Assembly (NCBI RefSeq): GCF_030719295.1
Contig: NZ_CP120997.1
Location: 3,352,501-3,416,500, forward strand
Length of the DNA stretch: 64,000 nt
Origin: Streptomyces sp. Mut1
Lineage (GTDB): Bacteria; Actinomycetota; Actinomycetes; Streptomycetales; Streptomycetaceae
Direction: 5' to 3'
Part shown: positions 17,956-28,072 of the stretch, one piece after another
How positions within the stretch are numbered: the stretch's first letter is position 1
Layout: each line of letters begins with the position of its first letter
Notes under the pieces: model-generated
The model's input: the letters and a program-made list of their open reading frames with translations, nothing else
Told to the model about the DNA's origin: nothing
Database searches by the model: none
Made by a program: the position numbers and the translations under genes

Positions 17956-18657
17956 ATGGCCGAGACCCATGTCCTGTTCGTCGAGGACGACGACGTCATC
18001 CGCGAGGCCACCCAGCTGGCGCTGGAGCGGGACGGCTTCGCGGTCACCGCGGTGCCCGACGGGCTGACCGGCCTCGAATCGTTCCGGGCCAGCCGCCCCG
18101 ACATCGCCCTGCTCGACGTGATGGTGCCCGGTCTGGACGGGGTCAGCCTCTGCCGCCGCATCCGGGACGAGTCGACGGTGCCCGTGATCATGCTGTCGGC
18201 GCGGGCCGACTCGATCGACGTGGTGCTCGGCCTGGAGGCCGGTGCCGACGACTACGTCACCAAGCCGTTCGACGGCGCGGTCCTGGTCGCCCGGATCAGG
18301 GCGGTGCTGCGCCGCTTCGGCCACGCCTCGGGCGGCCGGTCCGGTGGCGGCCCGGAGCCGGCGGCCGAGGGCGGGGTGCTGGTCTTCGGTGACCTGGAGG
18401 TCGACACCGAGGGCATGGAGGTCCGCAGGGGCGGCGAGCAGGTGGCGCTCACCCCGACCGAGATGCGGCTGCTCCTGGAGTTCTCCTCGGCTCCCGGCAC
18501 GGTGCTCTCCCGCGACAAGCTGCTGGAGCGGGTCTGGGACTACGGCTGGGGCGGCGACACCCGGGTCGTGGACGTCCATGTGCAGCGGCTGCGTACGAAG
18601 ATCGGGCAGGACCGGATCGAGACGGTCCGCGGCTTCGGCTACAAGCTCCGGGCATGA
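17956..18657 (+). CDS. cseB: Response regulator CseB (OmpR family)
   Basis: Phosphorylated by CseC and then activates the sigE promoter. The 233-residue protein has a receiver domain (acidic pocket EDDD 10-13, phospho-acceptor Asp54 in LLDVMVPG, Lys in TKPF near 102) and a C-terminal winged helix (VALTPTEMRLLLEF to RTKIGQDRIETVRGFGYKL). The ATG at 17956 follows the cseA stop by 10 bp. It overlaps cseC by four bases (ATGA). Confidence 0.95.
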   Translation: MAETHVLFVEDDDVIREATQLALERDGFAVTAVPDGLTGLESFRASRPDIALLDVMVPGLDGVSLCRRIRDESTVPVIMLSARADSIDVVLGLEAGADDYVTKPFDGAVLVARIRAVLRRFGHASGGRSGGGPEPAAEGGVLVFGDLEVDTEGMEVRRGGEQVALTPTEMRLLLEFSSAPGTVLSRDKLLERVWDYGWGGDTRVVDVHVQRLRTKIGQDRIETVRGFGYKLRA

Positions 18658-20036
18658 GGCGCCCAGCCCTGCGGACCGGGGTCCGCTGGAAGATCAGCAT
18701 CGCGATCGCCGCGGTCGGCGCGCTGATCGCGGTCGCGCTGAGTCTGGTCGTGCACAACGCCGCCCGGGTCTCGATGCTGGAGAACGCCCGCGAGGTCCAG
18801 CTGGAGCGGCTGACCTACGCCCAGCTGCTGTACGAGGCGAAGAAGACGAAGAAGGCCGACCCCCGTTTCGGGGCCAAGCTCAACGATCCGACGATGCCCA
18901 GGAGCCTGCGCCAGGAGACCCGGCGCAACCGGCGGGCCACCCACATCGAGAACGTCGGCGGGGTGCCCGACGTCTGGGCGGCCGTGCCGGTGGGCAACGG
19001 CAACGTGCTGTCGCTGCACACCCGGTTCGCCGACCGCTCGACCACGATCATGGGCGATCTGGACCGGGCCCTGATCATCGGTTCGGTCTCGGTGGTGCTC
19101 GGCGGCTCCGCGCTGGGCGTGCTGATAGGCGGCCAGCTCTCGCGCCGGCTGCGCAAGGCGGCGACGGCGGCCGGGAAGGTCGCCCAGGGCAACACGGACG
19201 TACGGGTCAGGGACGCGGTCGGCGGCGTCGTGCGGGACGAGACCGATGAGCTGGCCGGCGCGGTGGACGCGCTGACCGACGCGCTGAACGAGCGGATCGA
19301 GGCCGAGCGCCGGGTGACCGCGGACATCGCGCACGAACTGCGCACCCCCGTGACCGGGCTGCTGACCGCGGCCGAGCTGCTGCCGCCGGGCCGCCCGACC
19401 GAGCTGGTACGGGACCGGGCGCAGGCGATGCGCACGCTGGTCGAGGACGTGCTGGAGGTGGCCCGGCTGGACAGCGCGTCGGAGCGGGCCGAGCTCCAGG
19501 AGGTCGCGCTCGGCGAGTTCGTCAGCCGCCGGGTGGCGCTGCTGGACCCGCAGGTGCGGGTGCAGGTGGTCCACGATTCGTGGGTCAGCACCGATCCGCG
19601 CCGCCTCGAACGCATCCTGGGCAATCTGCTGGGCAACGCGGCCAAGCACGGCTCCACCCCGGTCGAGGTCACGGTCGAGGGCCGGGTGGTCCGGGTCCGC
19701 GATCACGGGCCCGGGTTCCCGGCGGCGCTGCTGCGGGAGGGGCCGAGCCGGTTCCGTACCGGGTCGACCGACCGGGCCGGGCACGGGCACGGTCTCGGGC
19801 TGACGATCGCGGCCGGGCAGGCCCGGGTGCTCGGGGCCCGGCTGACCTTCCGCAACGCCGCCCCCGAGGGCGCGGCCCAGGGCAGTGGCGGGGCGGTCGC
19901 GGTGCTGTGGCTGCCCGAGCACGCGCCGACCGACACCGGGAGCTACCCGATGCTCCAGTTCGCCGAGCAGCGCGCCCCGGAGCCGGGCGGCACCGGCCGC
20001 GGGATCAGGGGCGGCGGCGCGCAGACGGGCCGGTGA
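18654..20036 (+). CDS. cseC: Sensor histidine kinase CseC
   Basis: Membrane kinase that senses cell-wall damage, for example by antibiotics attacking peptidoglycan, and phosphorylates CseB. The 460-residue protein has TM1 (about 13-33), an extracytoplasmic sensor (about 35-137), TM2 (about 138-158), HAMP (about 160-212), the H-box DIAHELRTPVTG with His227, and ATP-site boxes NLLGNAAKHG, VRDHGPGFP and GHGHGLGLTIAAG. The sensor domain is only about 100 residues. Coupled to cseB by ATGA. Confidence 0.95.
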   Translation: MRRPALRTGVRWKISIAIAAVGALIAVALSLVVHNAARVSMLENAREVQLERLTYAQLLYEAKKTKKADPRFGAKLNDPTMPRSLRQETRRNRRATHIENVGGVPDVWAAVPVGNGNVLSLHTRFADRSTTIMGDLDRALIIGSVSVVLGGSALGVLIGGQLSRRLRKAATAAGKVAQGNTDVRVRDAVGGVVRDETDELAGAVDALTDALNERIEAERRVTADIAHELRTPVTGLLTAAELLPPGRPTELVRDRAQAMRTLVEDVLEVARLDSASERAELQEVALGEFVSRRVALLDPQVRVQVVHDSWVSTDPRRLERILGNLLGNAAKHGSTPVEVTVEGRVVRVRDHGPGFPAALLREGPSRFRTGSTDRAGHGHGLGLTIAAGQARVLGARLTFRNAAPEGAAQGSGGAVAVLWLPEHAPTDTGSYPMLQFAEQRAPEPGGTGRGIRGGGAQTGR

Positions 20037-20042
20037 GGACGG

Positions 20043-20106
20043 GCGAGGGCCCCGGGGTGTGGTGCCTGCCCCGGGGCCGGTGTGGTGCCTGCCCCGGGGC
20101 CCTCGC
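20043..20106. terminator. Terminator after cseC, containing a 23-bp tandem duplication
   Basis: Outer arms GCGAGGGCCCCGGGG (20043-20057) and its complement (20092-20106). Between and overlapping them a 23-bp unit beginning GGTGTGGTGCCTG is repeated exactly (20056-20078, 20079-20101). It can serve both cseC and the opposing MFS gene. Confidence 0.75.
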
Positions 20107-20128
20107 GCGTGTCCGTGCCGGTGACCGG

Positions 20129-21709
20129 TCAGATCTCCGCGACGGCGGGTGCGGACTTCTCCGGTCCGGCGCCCCGCAGCGGGACCTCCTTGACGAAGAG
20201 GGCCGCGACCAGGGCGATCAGCCCGACGGACGCGCCCACCAGGAAGGCGATGTGGGTGCCGGAGGCCACCGCGTACTCGTACGCCTCGCGCACCGGTACC
20301 GGCAGCTTGGCCAGGCTCGCCGCGTCCAGCTGGGCGCCGTGTGCGGTGGCACCCGCGCCGCCGCGGGCAGCCATCTCGTCGTTCACCCGTCCGGTGAACA
20401 GGGCGCCCATGATGGCGACGCCGAAGGAGCTGCCGAGCGTGCGGAAGAGGGTGGTGGAGGACGAGGCGACGCCCATGTCCTTCAGCTCCACGCTGTTCTG
20501 CGCGACGAGCATCGTGATCTGCATCAGGAAGCCCATGCCCGCGCCCAGCACGGCCATGTAGACCCCGGAGGTGAACCGGGTGGTGGAGGTGTCCATCTGC
20601 GCGAGCAGGAAGAGACCGGTCACCATCAGGATCGAGCCGAGGATCGGGAAGACCTTGTAGCGGCCGGTGCTGGTGGTGATCCGGCCCGCGACGAGCGAGA
20701 CGATCATCATCGCCAGCAGCATGGGCAGGAGCAGGAGCCCGGAGTTGGTCGCGGACGCGCCCTGGACGGACTGCTGGAACAGCGGCAGGAAGAGCACCGC
20801 GCCGAACATCACGAAGCCGGCCATGAAGCCGACCACGGACATCAGCGTGAAGTTGAGGTTGCGGAATATGTGGAGCGGGATGATCGGCTCGGCGGCCTTG
20901 GTCTCGACGAAGAGGAAGCCGGCCAGCGCGGCGACGCCGATCGCGATGAGCTCCATGATGACCGCGGAGTTCCAGTCGTACTCGGAACCGCCCCAGGTGG
21001 TGACCAGCACGATCGCGGTGATTCCGACGGTCAGCAGCCCGGCGCCGAGGTAGTCGACGTTCCGCTTCGTGCGCTCCCGCTTGGGCAGGTGCAGCACGGT
21101 GGTGATCATGATCAGGGCGACCGCGCCGAGCGGCAGGTTGATGTAGAAGCTCCAGCGCCAGCCGAGGTGGTCGGTGATGGTGCCGCCGACCAGCGGTCCG
21201 CCGATCATGGCGACGGCCATCACACCGGCCATCATGCCCTGGTACTTGCCGCGCTCGCGGGGCGGTACGAGGTCACCGATGATCGCCATGACGCCGACCA
21301 TCAGGCCACCGGCGCCGAGGCCCTGGATGGCCCGGAAGCCGATGAGCTGGCCCATGTCCTGGGCCATTCCGCTGAGCACCGAGCCGATCAGGAAGATCAC
21401 GATGGACGTGAGGAAGATGCTCTTGCGCCCGTACATGTCGCCGAGCTTGCCCCAGATGGGGGTGGAGGCAGCGGTGGCCAGGGTGTACGCGGTGACGACC
21501 CAGGAGAGGTGTTCGAGGCCGCCGAGGTCGCCGACGATGGTCGGCATCGCGGTGCCGACGATCAGGTTGTCGAGCATCGCCAGCAGCATGGCGATCATCA
21601 GGGCGAGGATCACCACCCGGACGCTGCGCTGCGGCGGCTCCGGTTTCTCCGCCTTCGCGGCCGGTGGGCCGCCCGCCTTCCCGTCCGCCGTCTTGATCAG
21701 GTCCGCCAT
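20129..21709 (-). CDS. MFS drug exporter, DHA2 (EmrB/QacA) family
   Basis: Proton-driven exporter of 526 residues with about 14 membrane helices, as in the DHA2 group. Motif A is GKLGDMYGRKS after the second helix; the first helix carries the typical MLDNLIVGTAMPTI (motif D1), and GGPLVGG is the motif C region. The ATG at 21709 has GGGGAG 9 nt upstream; an earlier start at 21739 adds only ten residues. It is divergent from a TetR gene across a 23-bp inverted repeat, the usual arrangement of a repressor and the pump it controls. Confidence 0.93.
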   Translation of the reverse strand: MADLIKTADGKAGGPPAAKAEKPEPPQRSVRVVILALMIAMLLAMLDNLIVGTAMPTIVGDLGGLEHLSWVVTAYTLATAASTPIWGKLGDMYGRKSIFLTSIVIFLIGSVLSGMAQDMGQLIGFRAIQGLGAGGLMVGVMAIIGDLVPPRERGKYQGMMAGVMAVAMIGGPLVGGTITDHLGWRWSFYINLPLGAVALIMITTVLHLPKRERTKRNVDYLGAGLLTVGITAIVLVTTWGGSEYDWNSAVIMELIAIGVAALAGFLFVETKAAEPIIPLHIFRNLNFTLMSVVGFMAGFVMFGAVLFLPLFQQSVQGASATNSGLLLLPMLLAMMIVSLVAGRITTSTGRYKVFPILGSILMVTGLFLLAQMDTSTTRFTSGVYMAVLGAGMGFLMQITMLVAQNSVELKDMGVASSSTTLFRTLGSSFGVAIMGALFTGRVNDEMAARGGAGATAHGAQLDAASLAKLPVPVREAYEYAVASGTHIAFLVGASVGLIALVAALFVKEVPLRGAGPEKSAPAVAEI

Positions 21710-21746
21710 CTTCCCCAACTCCCCAGTTCCCCTGTTCACCGAGCCT

Positions 21747-21817
21747 CTTACTTGCCGCCCGGCTAGTTGACTACACTGAGGGAAAGTAACCCCGCAACTA
21801 GCCGGGCGTCAAGTAAG
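21747..21817. promoter_or_regulatory. 23-bp inverted repeat, TetR-type operator region
   Basis: Left arm 21747-21769 (CTTACTTGCCGCCCGGCTAG plus TTG) and right arm 21795-21817 are reverse complements except for one base in 23. The spacer is 25 bp. The repeat sits between the divergent MFS and tetR genes and covers both promoter regions, ending 19 bp before the tetR start. Two repressor dimers on the two arms would shut off both genes. Confidence 0.8.
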
Positions 21818-21835
21818 TTTCCTCGGGAGAGCACC

Positions 21836-22420
21836 ATGGGCAGCACGTCTCAGCCACGTCGGGGCAACACCCGCCAGCGCATCCAGGACGTCGCCCTGGA
21901 GCTCTTCGCGCAGCAGGGTTACGAGAAGACCTCGCTGCGGGAGATCGCCGAGCAGCTGGACGTCACCAAGGCGGCGCTCTACTACCACTTCAAGACGAAG
22001 GAAGACATCCTCGTCAGCATCTTCGAGGACCTCAACAAGCCGGTCGAGGACCTGATCATCTGGGGCGAGACACAGCCGCGCACCCTGGAGACGAAGACGG
22101 AGATCCTCCGCCGCTACAGCGAGGCACTGGCCCGCTCCGCCCCGCTCTTCCGCTTCATGCAGGAGAACCAGGCGACGGTTCGCGACCTGAGCATCGGCGA
22201 GACGATCAAGCACCGGGTGCTGGGCCTGGTGGACCTCATCAAGGACCCGGACGCGCCGCTCACCGACCAGGTGCGGTGCTTCAGCGCGCTCTTCACCATG
22301 CACGCCGGCATGCTCGCGCTGAAAGACGTCGACGGCGACCCCGAGGAGAAGCGCAAGGCCGCTCTCGAAGTCGCCGTCGAACTGGTCACCCGGGCCCACG
22401 ACCCGGACGCTCCCCGGTAG
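21836..22420 (+). CDS. TetR family regulator of the divergent MFS exporter
   Basis: A 194-residue repressor with an N-terminal helix-turn-helix (ALELFAQQGYEKTSLREIAE then QLDVTKAALYYHFKTKEDIL, about residues 20-59). The ATG at 21836 has GGGAGAG upstream; the earlier in-frame start at 21767 would place the operator inside the coding region. The divergent exporter and the shared inverted repeat imply control of that pump and of itself. The inducing compound is unknown. It converges on the M23 peptidase gene with only 23 bp between stops. Confidence 0.93.
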   Translation: MGSTSQPRRGNTRQRIQDVALELFAQQGYEKTSLREIAEQLDVTKAALYYHFKTKEDILVSIFEDLNKPVEDLIIWGETQPRTLETKTEILRRYSEALARSAPLFRFMQENQATVRDLSIGETIKHRVLGLVDLIKDPDAPLTDQVRCFSALFTMHAGMLALKDVDGDPEEKRKAALEVAVELVTRAHDPDAPR

Positions 22421-22443
22421 CCGGGGGCGGTATCACGGCCGGA

Positions 22444-23181
22444 TCAGACCGTGATGCCCTCCTTGTGCAGGAAGTTGACCGGGTTGACCGCCGAACCGTA
22501 GTTCGCGGTGGTCCGGATCTCGAAGTGCAGGTGCGGGCCGCTGGAGTTGCCGGTGTTGCCGGACAGGGCGATCTTCTGGCCCTTCTTCACGTGCTGGCCG
22601 ATGTGCACGTCGATCTGCGACAGGTGCGCGTACTGCGAGTACGTGCCGTTGCCGTGCTTGATCACGATGGCGTTGCCGTACGCGGGACCGTCGCCGCCGC
22701 CGTTCGGGCCGGCCTTCACGATGGTGCCGGTGTGCGCGGCCTCGACCTTGGTGCCGATCGGCACGGCGAAGTCCTGGCCGGAGTGCTTGTGCGACCAGCG
22801 GCTGCCGTCGTTGCCGAAGCTCGCGCTGAGCTTGTAGTGGCTGACCGGGGTCTCCCAGGCGAGCTTCGCGGCCCGCTTGGCGGCGGCCTTCTTCTTGGCG
22901 GCCGCCTTCTTCTTCGCCGCGGCCTTCTTCTTCGCCGCCTCGGCCTTCTTGTCGGCCGTGTGCTTGGCCGCCGCCTTGCCCTGCGCGGCCGCCTGCTGGG
23001 CGACCGAGTCGGCGGTGGCGGTGGTCACCAGGTTCGTGGCCTGGGGGGCGTCCGCAGTGCCGGCCGCGAACGCAGCGCCCGCACCGAGAACCATCGACGT
23101 CCCCAGGCCGGCTGCCACCACGGCGCCACGGACACGGGACACGGACGGGCGGCGGGACTGGAACGTAACGCGCTTCGACAT
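22444..23181 (-). CDS. Secreted M23 family metallopeptidase
   Basis: A predicted peptidoglycan endopeptidase, 245 residues. A signal peptide (about 1-40, ending GAAFAA-GTADA) is followed by a Lys/Ala-rich helical linker with three perfect KKKAAA repeats (84-101) and the LytM/M23 domain with zinc ligands His133 and Asp137 (HSGQDFAV) and His217/His219 (GPHLHFEI). The linker may bind the anionic wall. The ATG at 23181 has GGAGG upstream. A leader of more than 200 nt precedes the gene; similar Streptomyces wall hydrolases are often controlled by c-di-AMP riboswitches. Confidence 0.92.
   Translation of the reverse strand: MSKRVTFQSRRPSVSRVRGAVVAAGLGTSMVLGAGAAFAAGTADAPQATNLVTTATADSVAQQAAAQGKAAAKHTADKKAEAAKKKAAAKKKAAAKKKAAAKRAAKLAWETPVSHYKLSASFGNDGSRWSHKHSGQDFAVPIGTKVEAAHTGTIVKAGPNGGGDGPAYGNAIVIKHGNGTYSQYAHLSQIDVHIGQHVKKGQKIALSGNTGNSSGPHLHFEIRTTANYGSAVNPVNFLHKEGITV
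22879..22932 (-). repeat. 18-bp coding repeat (KKKAAA x3)
   Basis: Three consecutive 18-bp units in the M23 gene, encoding KKKAAA each time, with synonymous differences. A likely site of slippage that changes linker length between strains. Confidence 0.7.
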
Positions 23182-23618
23182 AAGCAGAGAACCTCCGGTG
23201 ATGACTGGACCCGGCGGTGTGCCGGGCTGGCCATACCTTGGTAACCCGCACCCCCACCGGTGCTCAAACACCCCATCTACGAAGAAAAGCCGTAGAAGGA
23301 GCCCCGGGAATTCGCTCACCGGACCCCGGCGGGACACCCTCCCGGGCGCCTCCGGACGTCCTCGCCGGAACAGGTTTAACCCCAGTTCCAAACCGCCCCA
23401 ACCGGACATAGCCCCACGGTCCGGGCGCATGGCCCTCCGCATGCCGAGGGCCCGCCCGCCGCGGGGTCGAAAGACCCCCGACGCGACGGGCCCCATGCTC
23501 CTAAGGCGGCTAGTAGGCCCCGAAAGCCCTGTGCGCCTTGTCACCGGCGGTGGGACCGAAGGCCGTCCGTTTCGGGACCTTCGGCCCGGTGCCCGGAGCC
23601 ACCCGAAGGGCGGCTCCG
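23182..23618 (-). promoter_or_regulatory. Long structured upstream region of the M23 peptidase gene
   Basis: About 440 bp with no credible gene. On the minus strand it holds, in order, hairpin arms CCGAAGG/CCTTCGG (23578-23609), GGGGTC-TTTC-GACCCC (23463-23478), a possible -35/-10 pair TTGGGG (about 23400) and TTAAAC (16 bp later), GGAAC-N13-GTTCC around the latter, TCTACG-N9-CGTAGA, and TACC-AA-GGTA. If the promoter guess is right the leader is about 190 nt and well folded. I cannot match it with confidence to the ydaO c-di-AMP riboswitch. Confidence 0.4.
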
Positions 23619-23634
23619 CCCCCGGCGCCGGGGG
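23619..23634 (-). terminator. Terminator directly after the beta-propeller lipoprotein gene
   Basis: CCCCCGGCGCCGGGGG, a 16-nt perfect palindrome immediately past the stop codon at 23635. A second weaker hairpin follows at 23578-23609. Confidence 0.6.
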
Positions 23635-24840
23635 CTATCCGACGGGCAGCCCGGTCACCTTCTTGCCGTGCAGCGCCACCAGTTGCCTGCCGCCCGATGC
23701 CAGGTACCAGCGCTGGATGTTGCCGGTGCCGTCGTTGTAGGTCCAGCGCAGATCACCGTCGGCCGGGTCGAAGGCGTGGATGCCGCCGTTCTTGTCGAAC
23801 TCCGTCGCCCCGTAGAGGAGGCCGCCCACCTTGGCGAACTGCCACGGGGCCGCCACGTCGAGGCTCCCCTTGTTGTGCCAGTGCCGCTTGCCGGTCGCCG
23901 GGTCGGCCGCCCACAGGCCGTGCACGGTGTCGGAGACGTACAGAACCCCGTCCACGACCGCCGGGTCGTTGAACCGGCTGTACTTCTCGGTCGCGAAGGA
24001 CCAGCGCTCCGCGCCGGTCTCCAGGTCGTAGGCGCGCATCCGCTCGCCGTTCGCGAGGATGGCGAGGCCGCCGTGGACCTCGAAGCCGCGGTTGTTGGAC
24101 CGGCCGATCTTCTTCGTCCAGACCTGTCGGCCGGTCGCGGTGTCGCGCACGGTCAGGTTCTCGCGGAAGTCCGTGTACGCGAGGCGGTTGCCGGCCACCC
24201 GCGCGGTGATGCCGTTCTGCTCGGTGCCGTGGTCGCGCTGCTCGCGCCAGATCACCTTGCCCGATGAGGTGTCGATGGCGGCGATCACGTTGTCCGGGGT
24301 CCTGAATTCCTTGTCCAGGATTCCCGCGACGACGTAGACGTGGTTCTTGTCCGCCGCGATGGGCCGGGGCTGCGAGTACTCCTTGTCGCCCAGCCGGCTG
24401 CGCCAGGTGTCCTTGCCGGTCTTGGGGTCGAGCCCGATGATGTTCCCGTCGTACCGGGCACTCGCCAGGTACAGCGTCCCGTCACCGATCAGCATGTTGG
24501 CGCCCGGGGTGGTGACCTCGGCGCGGGACCATAGCTCCTTGCCGGTGGTCAGATCACGGGCCACCAGCGGGTCGCAGGAGACGAGCACCACGTTGTCGAC
24601 CACGGCCAGCGCGGACTGCCAGGCCAGTCCGTCGAACGCCGTGTCGTGCTGCCAGGCGGGCTTCGGCTTCCCGCCCGGCGCGGGGGTCGAGCCCCCGGGC
24701 TCCTTCGAGCCCGAGCCACCGCCGTCGATCAGCTCGTCCTCCGGCCCGCACGCCGCGGCGCCCGCCCCCAGCAGCGCCAGACCCGCTCCGGCCCCGGCCA
24801 GCCTCATCAACCGCCTGCGTGACACATCGCCTCTGCCCAT
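23635..24840 (-). CDS. Tat-type lipoprotein with PQQ-like beta-propeller
   Basis: A 401-residue exported protein. The N-terminus has a twin-arginine motif SRRRLMRLAG, a hydrophobic stretch and a relaxed lipobox GAAAC with Cys31, so it is probably exported folded and lipid-anchored. After a Gly/Ser/Pro linker come repeated blades of the PQQ/WD-like type (DLTTGKELW, DPKTGKDTW, DTSSGKVIW, DTATGRQVW, DLETGAERW, DPATGKRHW, DPADGDLRW), seven visible. Such propellers act in assembly or binding; no catalytic residues are seen. The ATG at 24840 has GAGGGGG 11 nt upstream; 24867 is the alternative. Confidence 0.85.
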   Translation of the reverse strand: MGRGDVSRRRLMRLAGAGAGLALLGAGAAACGPEDELIDGGGSGSKEPGGSTPAPGGKPKPAWQHDTAFDGLAWQSALAVVDNVVLVSCDPLVARDLTTGKELWSRAEVTTPGANMLIGDGTLYLASARYDGNIIGLDPKTGKDTWRSRLGDKEYSQPRPIAADKNHVYVVAGILDKEFRTPDNVIAAIDTSSGKVIWREQRDHGTEQNGITARVAGNRLAYTDFRENLTVRDTATGRQVWTKKIGRSNNRGFEVHGGLAILANGERMRAYDLETGAERWSFATEKYSRFNDPAVVDGVLYVSDTVHGLWAADPATGKRHWHNKGSLDVAAPWQFAKVGGLLYGATEFDKNGGIHAFDPADGDLRWTYNDGTGNIQRWYLASGGRQLVALHGKKVTGLPVG

Positions 24841-24879
24841 GGCGTGCCCGTCCCCCTCGCTGCTCATCCCTCGGGCCTT

Positions 24880-24891
24880 CGTTTGCAAACG
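24880..24891. promoter_or_regulatory. 12-bp palindrome upstream of the beta-propeller lipoprotein
   Basis: CGTTTGCAAACG, perfect, 40 bp upstream of the chosen start. The central TTGCAA core and CG ends resemble LacI-family operators. No LacI gene lies nearby, so the regulator would act in trans. Confidence 0.45.
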
Positions 24892-25015
24892 AAAAACCCA
24901 CCCGGGCAGGCCGCCCGAGGCGGGGTCAGACTAACCAGCGAATTTTGGCCAACGCGCGTAGCGAACGCGACCGGGACGTTCCTGTGACGCGCCTGTCACC
25001 GTGTCCGCAGCGCGA

Positions 25016-25059
25016 AAGGGGCGGCCCCGGCCGGTCGAAACCGGTCGGGGCCGCCCCTT
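25016..25059 (-). terminator. Terminator after clpC
   Basis: A 20-bp stem with one mismatch (AAGGGGCGGCCCCGG on the left) around a CGAA loop, about 45 bp past the clpC stop. Confidence 0.85.
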
Positions 25060-25103
25060 ACGGACGTTCGGACGCTACTGCCTGGAGGGGCAGGACGCGC
25101 CTG

Positions 25104-27632
<2,529 letters not shown>

Positions 27633-28072
27633 CGTTAATCGCTCCTCAGAGCGGTCAGGCAGTAAGGGGTCGGTCCCCTCCCTGTCCTTCCGCAGCTTAG
27701 TCCCGCAAGCGGGGACCGCTCATTTCAACTGCCGACACCCGGCCTTGCTTCCTGGCGGATCCCCGCCCCGAACGCCGACAACTGCTCCAACCCGATGGTG
27801 CGAGACGATGTTCCCGCAGGCCAGACAGATACCCCAGTCGCCAGTACGCCGATGGCGAACGTGAGACGTCCATGGCTTGCGTGTCGCCCCTCCCCACTAG
27901 GGATGTCTTACCCGCAATTACAGACAGTCCATGCGGGGTACGCGGGTTCCCTCCGCTACGGGCGAACATCTTCGTACTCCTGAATGCGCCCGTACGCCCT
28001 CAACCCGGACACCCTATGCGTTCGCACAAGAACTCTGCGTAACCCCAAGGGTGGATCGGGAGTTCTTCCGGC
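27633..28072. other. 440-bp divergent region between clpC and the prim-pol-like gene
   Basis: No gene with coding character. It is less GC-rich than its surroundings. It must hold the clpC promoter and that of the plus-strand gene. Noted elements: the RBS hairpin next to clpC, CGAA-catc-TTCG near 27962, and GCCCGTACGCCC near 27988. I could not place a -35/-10 pair with confidence. Confidence 0.5.
27640..27653 (-). promoter_or_regulatory. Hairpin holding the clpC ribosome binding site
   Basis: On the mRNA strand CGCTC-TGAG-GAGCG: a 5-bp stem whose loop and 3' arm contain the GAGGAG that pairs with 16S rRNA, 10 nt before the ATG. It could mask the site at low temperature. The stem is short, so the effect may be mild. 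Confidence 0.4.

Noticed and set aside
22879..22932. A CRISPR-like array suggested by regular 18-bp repeats
   Set aside because: They are adjacent coding units for KKKAAA with no spacers, inside the M23 gene.
23182..23618. A definite call of a ydaO c-di-AMP riboswitch
   Set aside because: The canonical GCCGAA and GGGGAACC-type motifs are not convincingly in place, so only a tentative structured leader is reported.
27633..28072. ClgR or HspR operator upstream of clpC
   Set aside because: I looked for CGC-N5-GCG and CTTGAGT-N7-ACTCAAG style sites and found none that fit.
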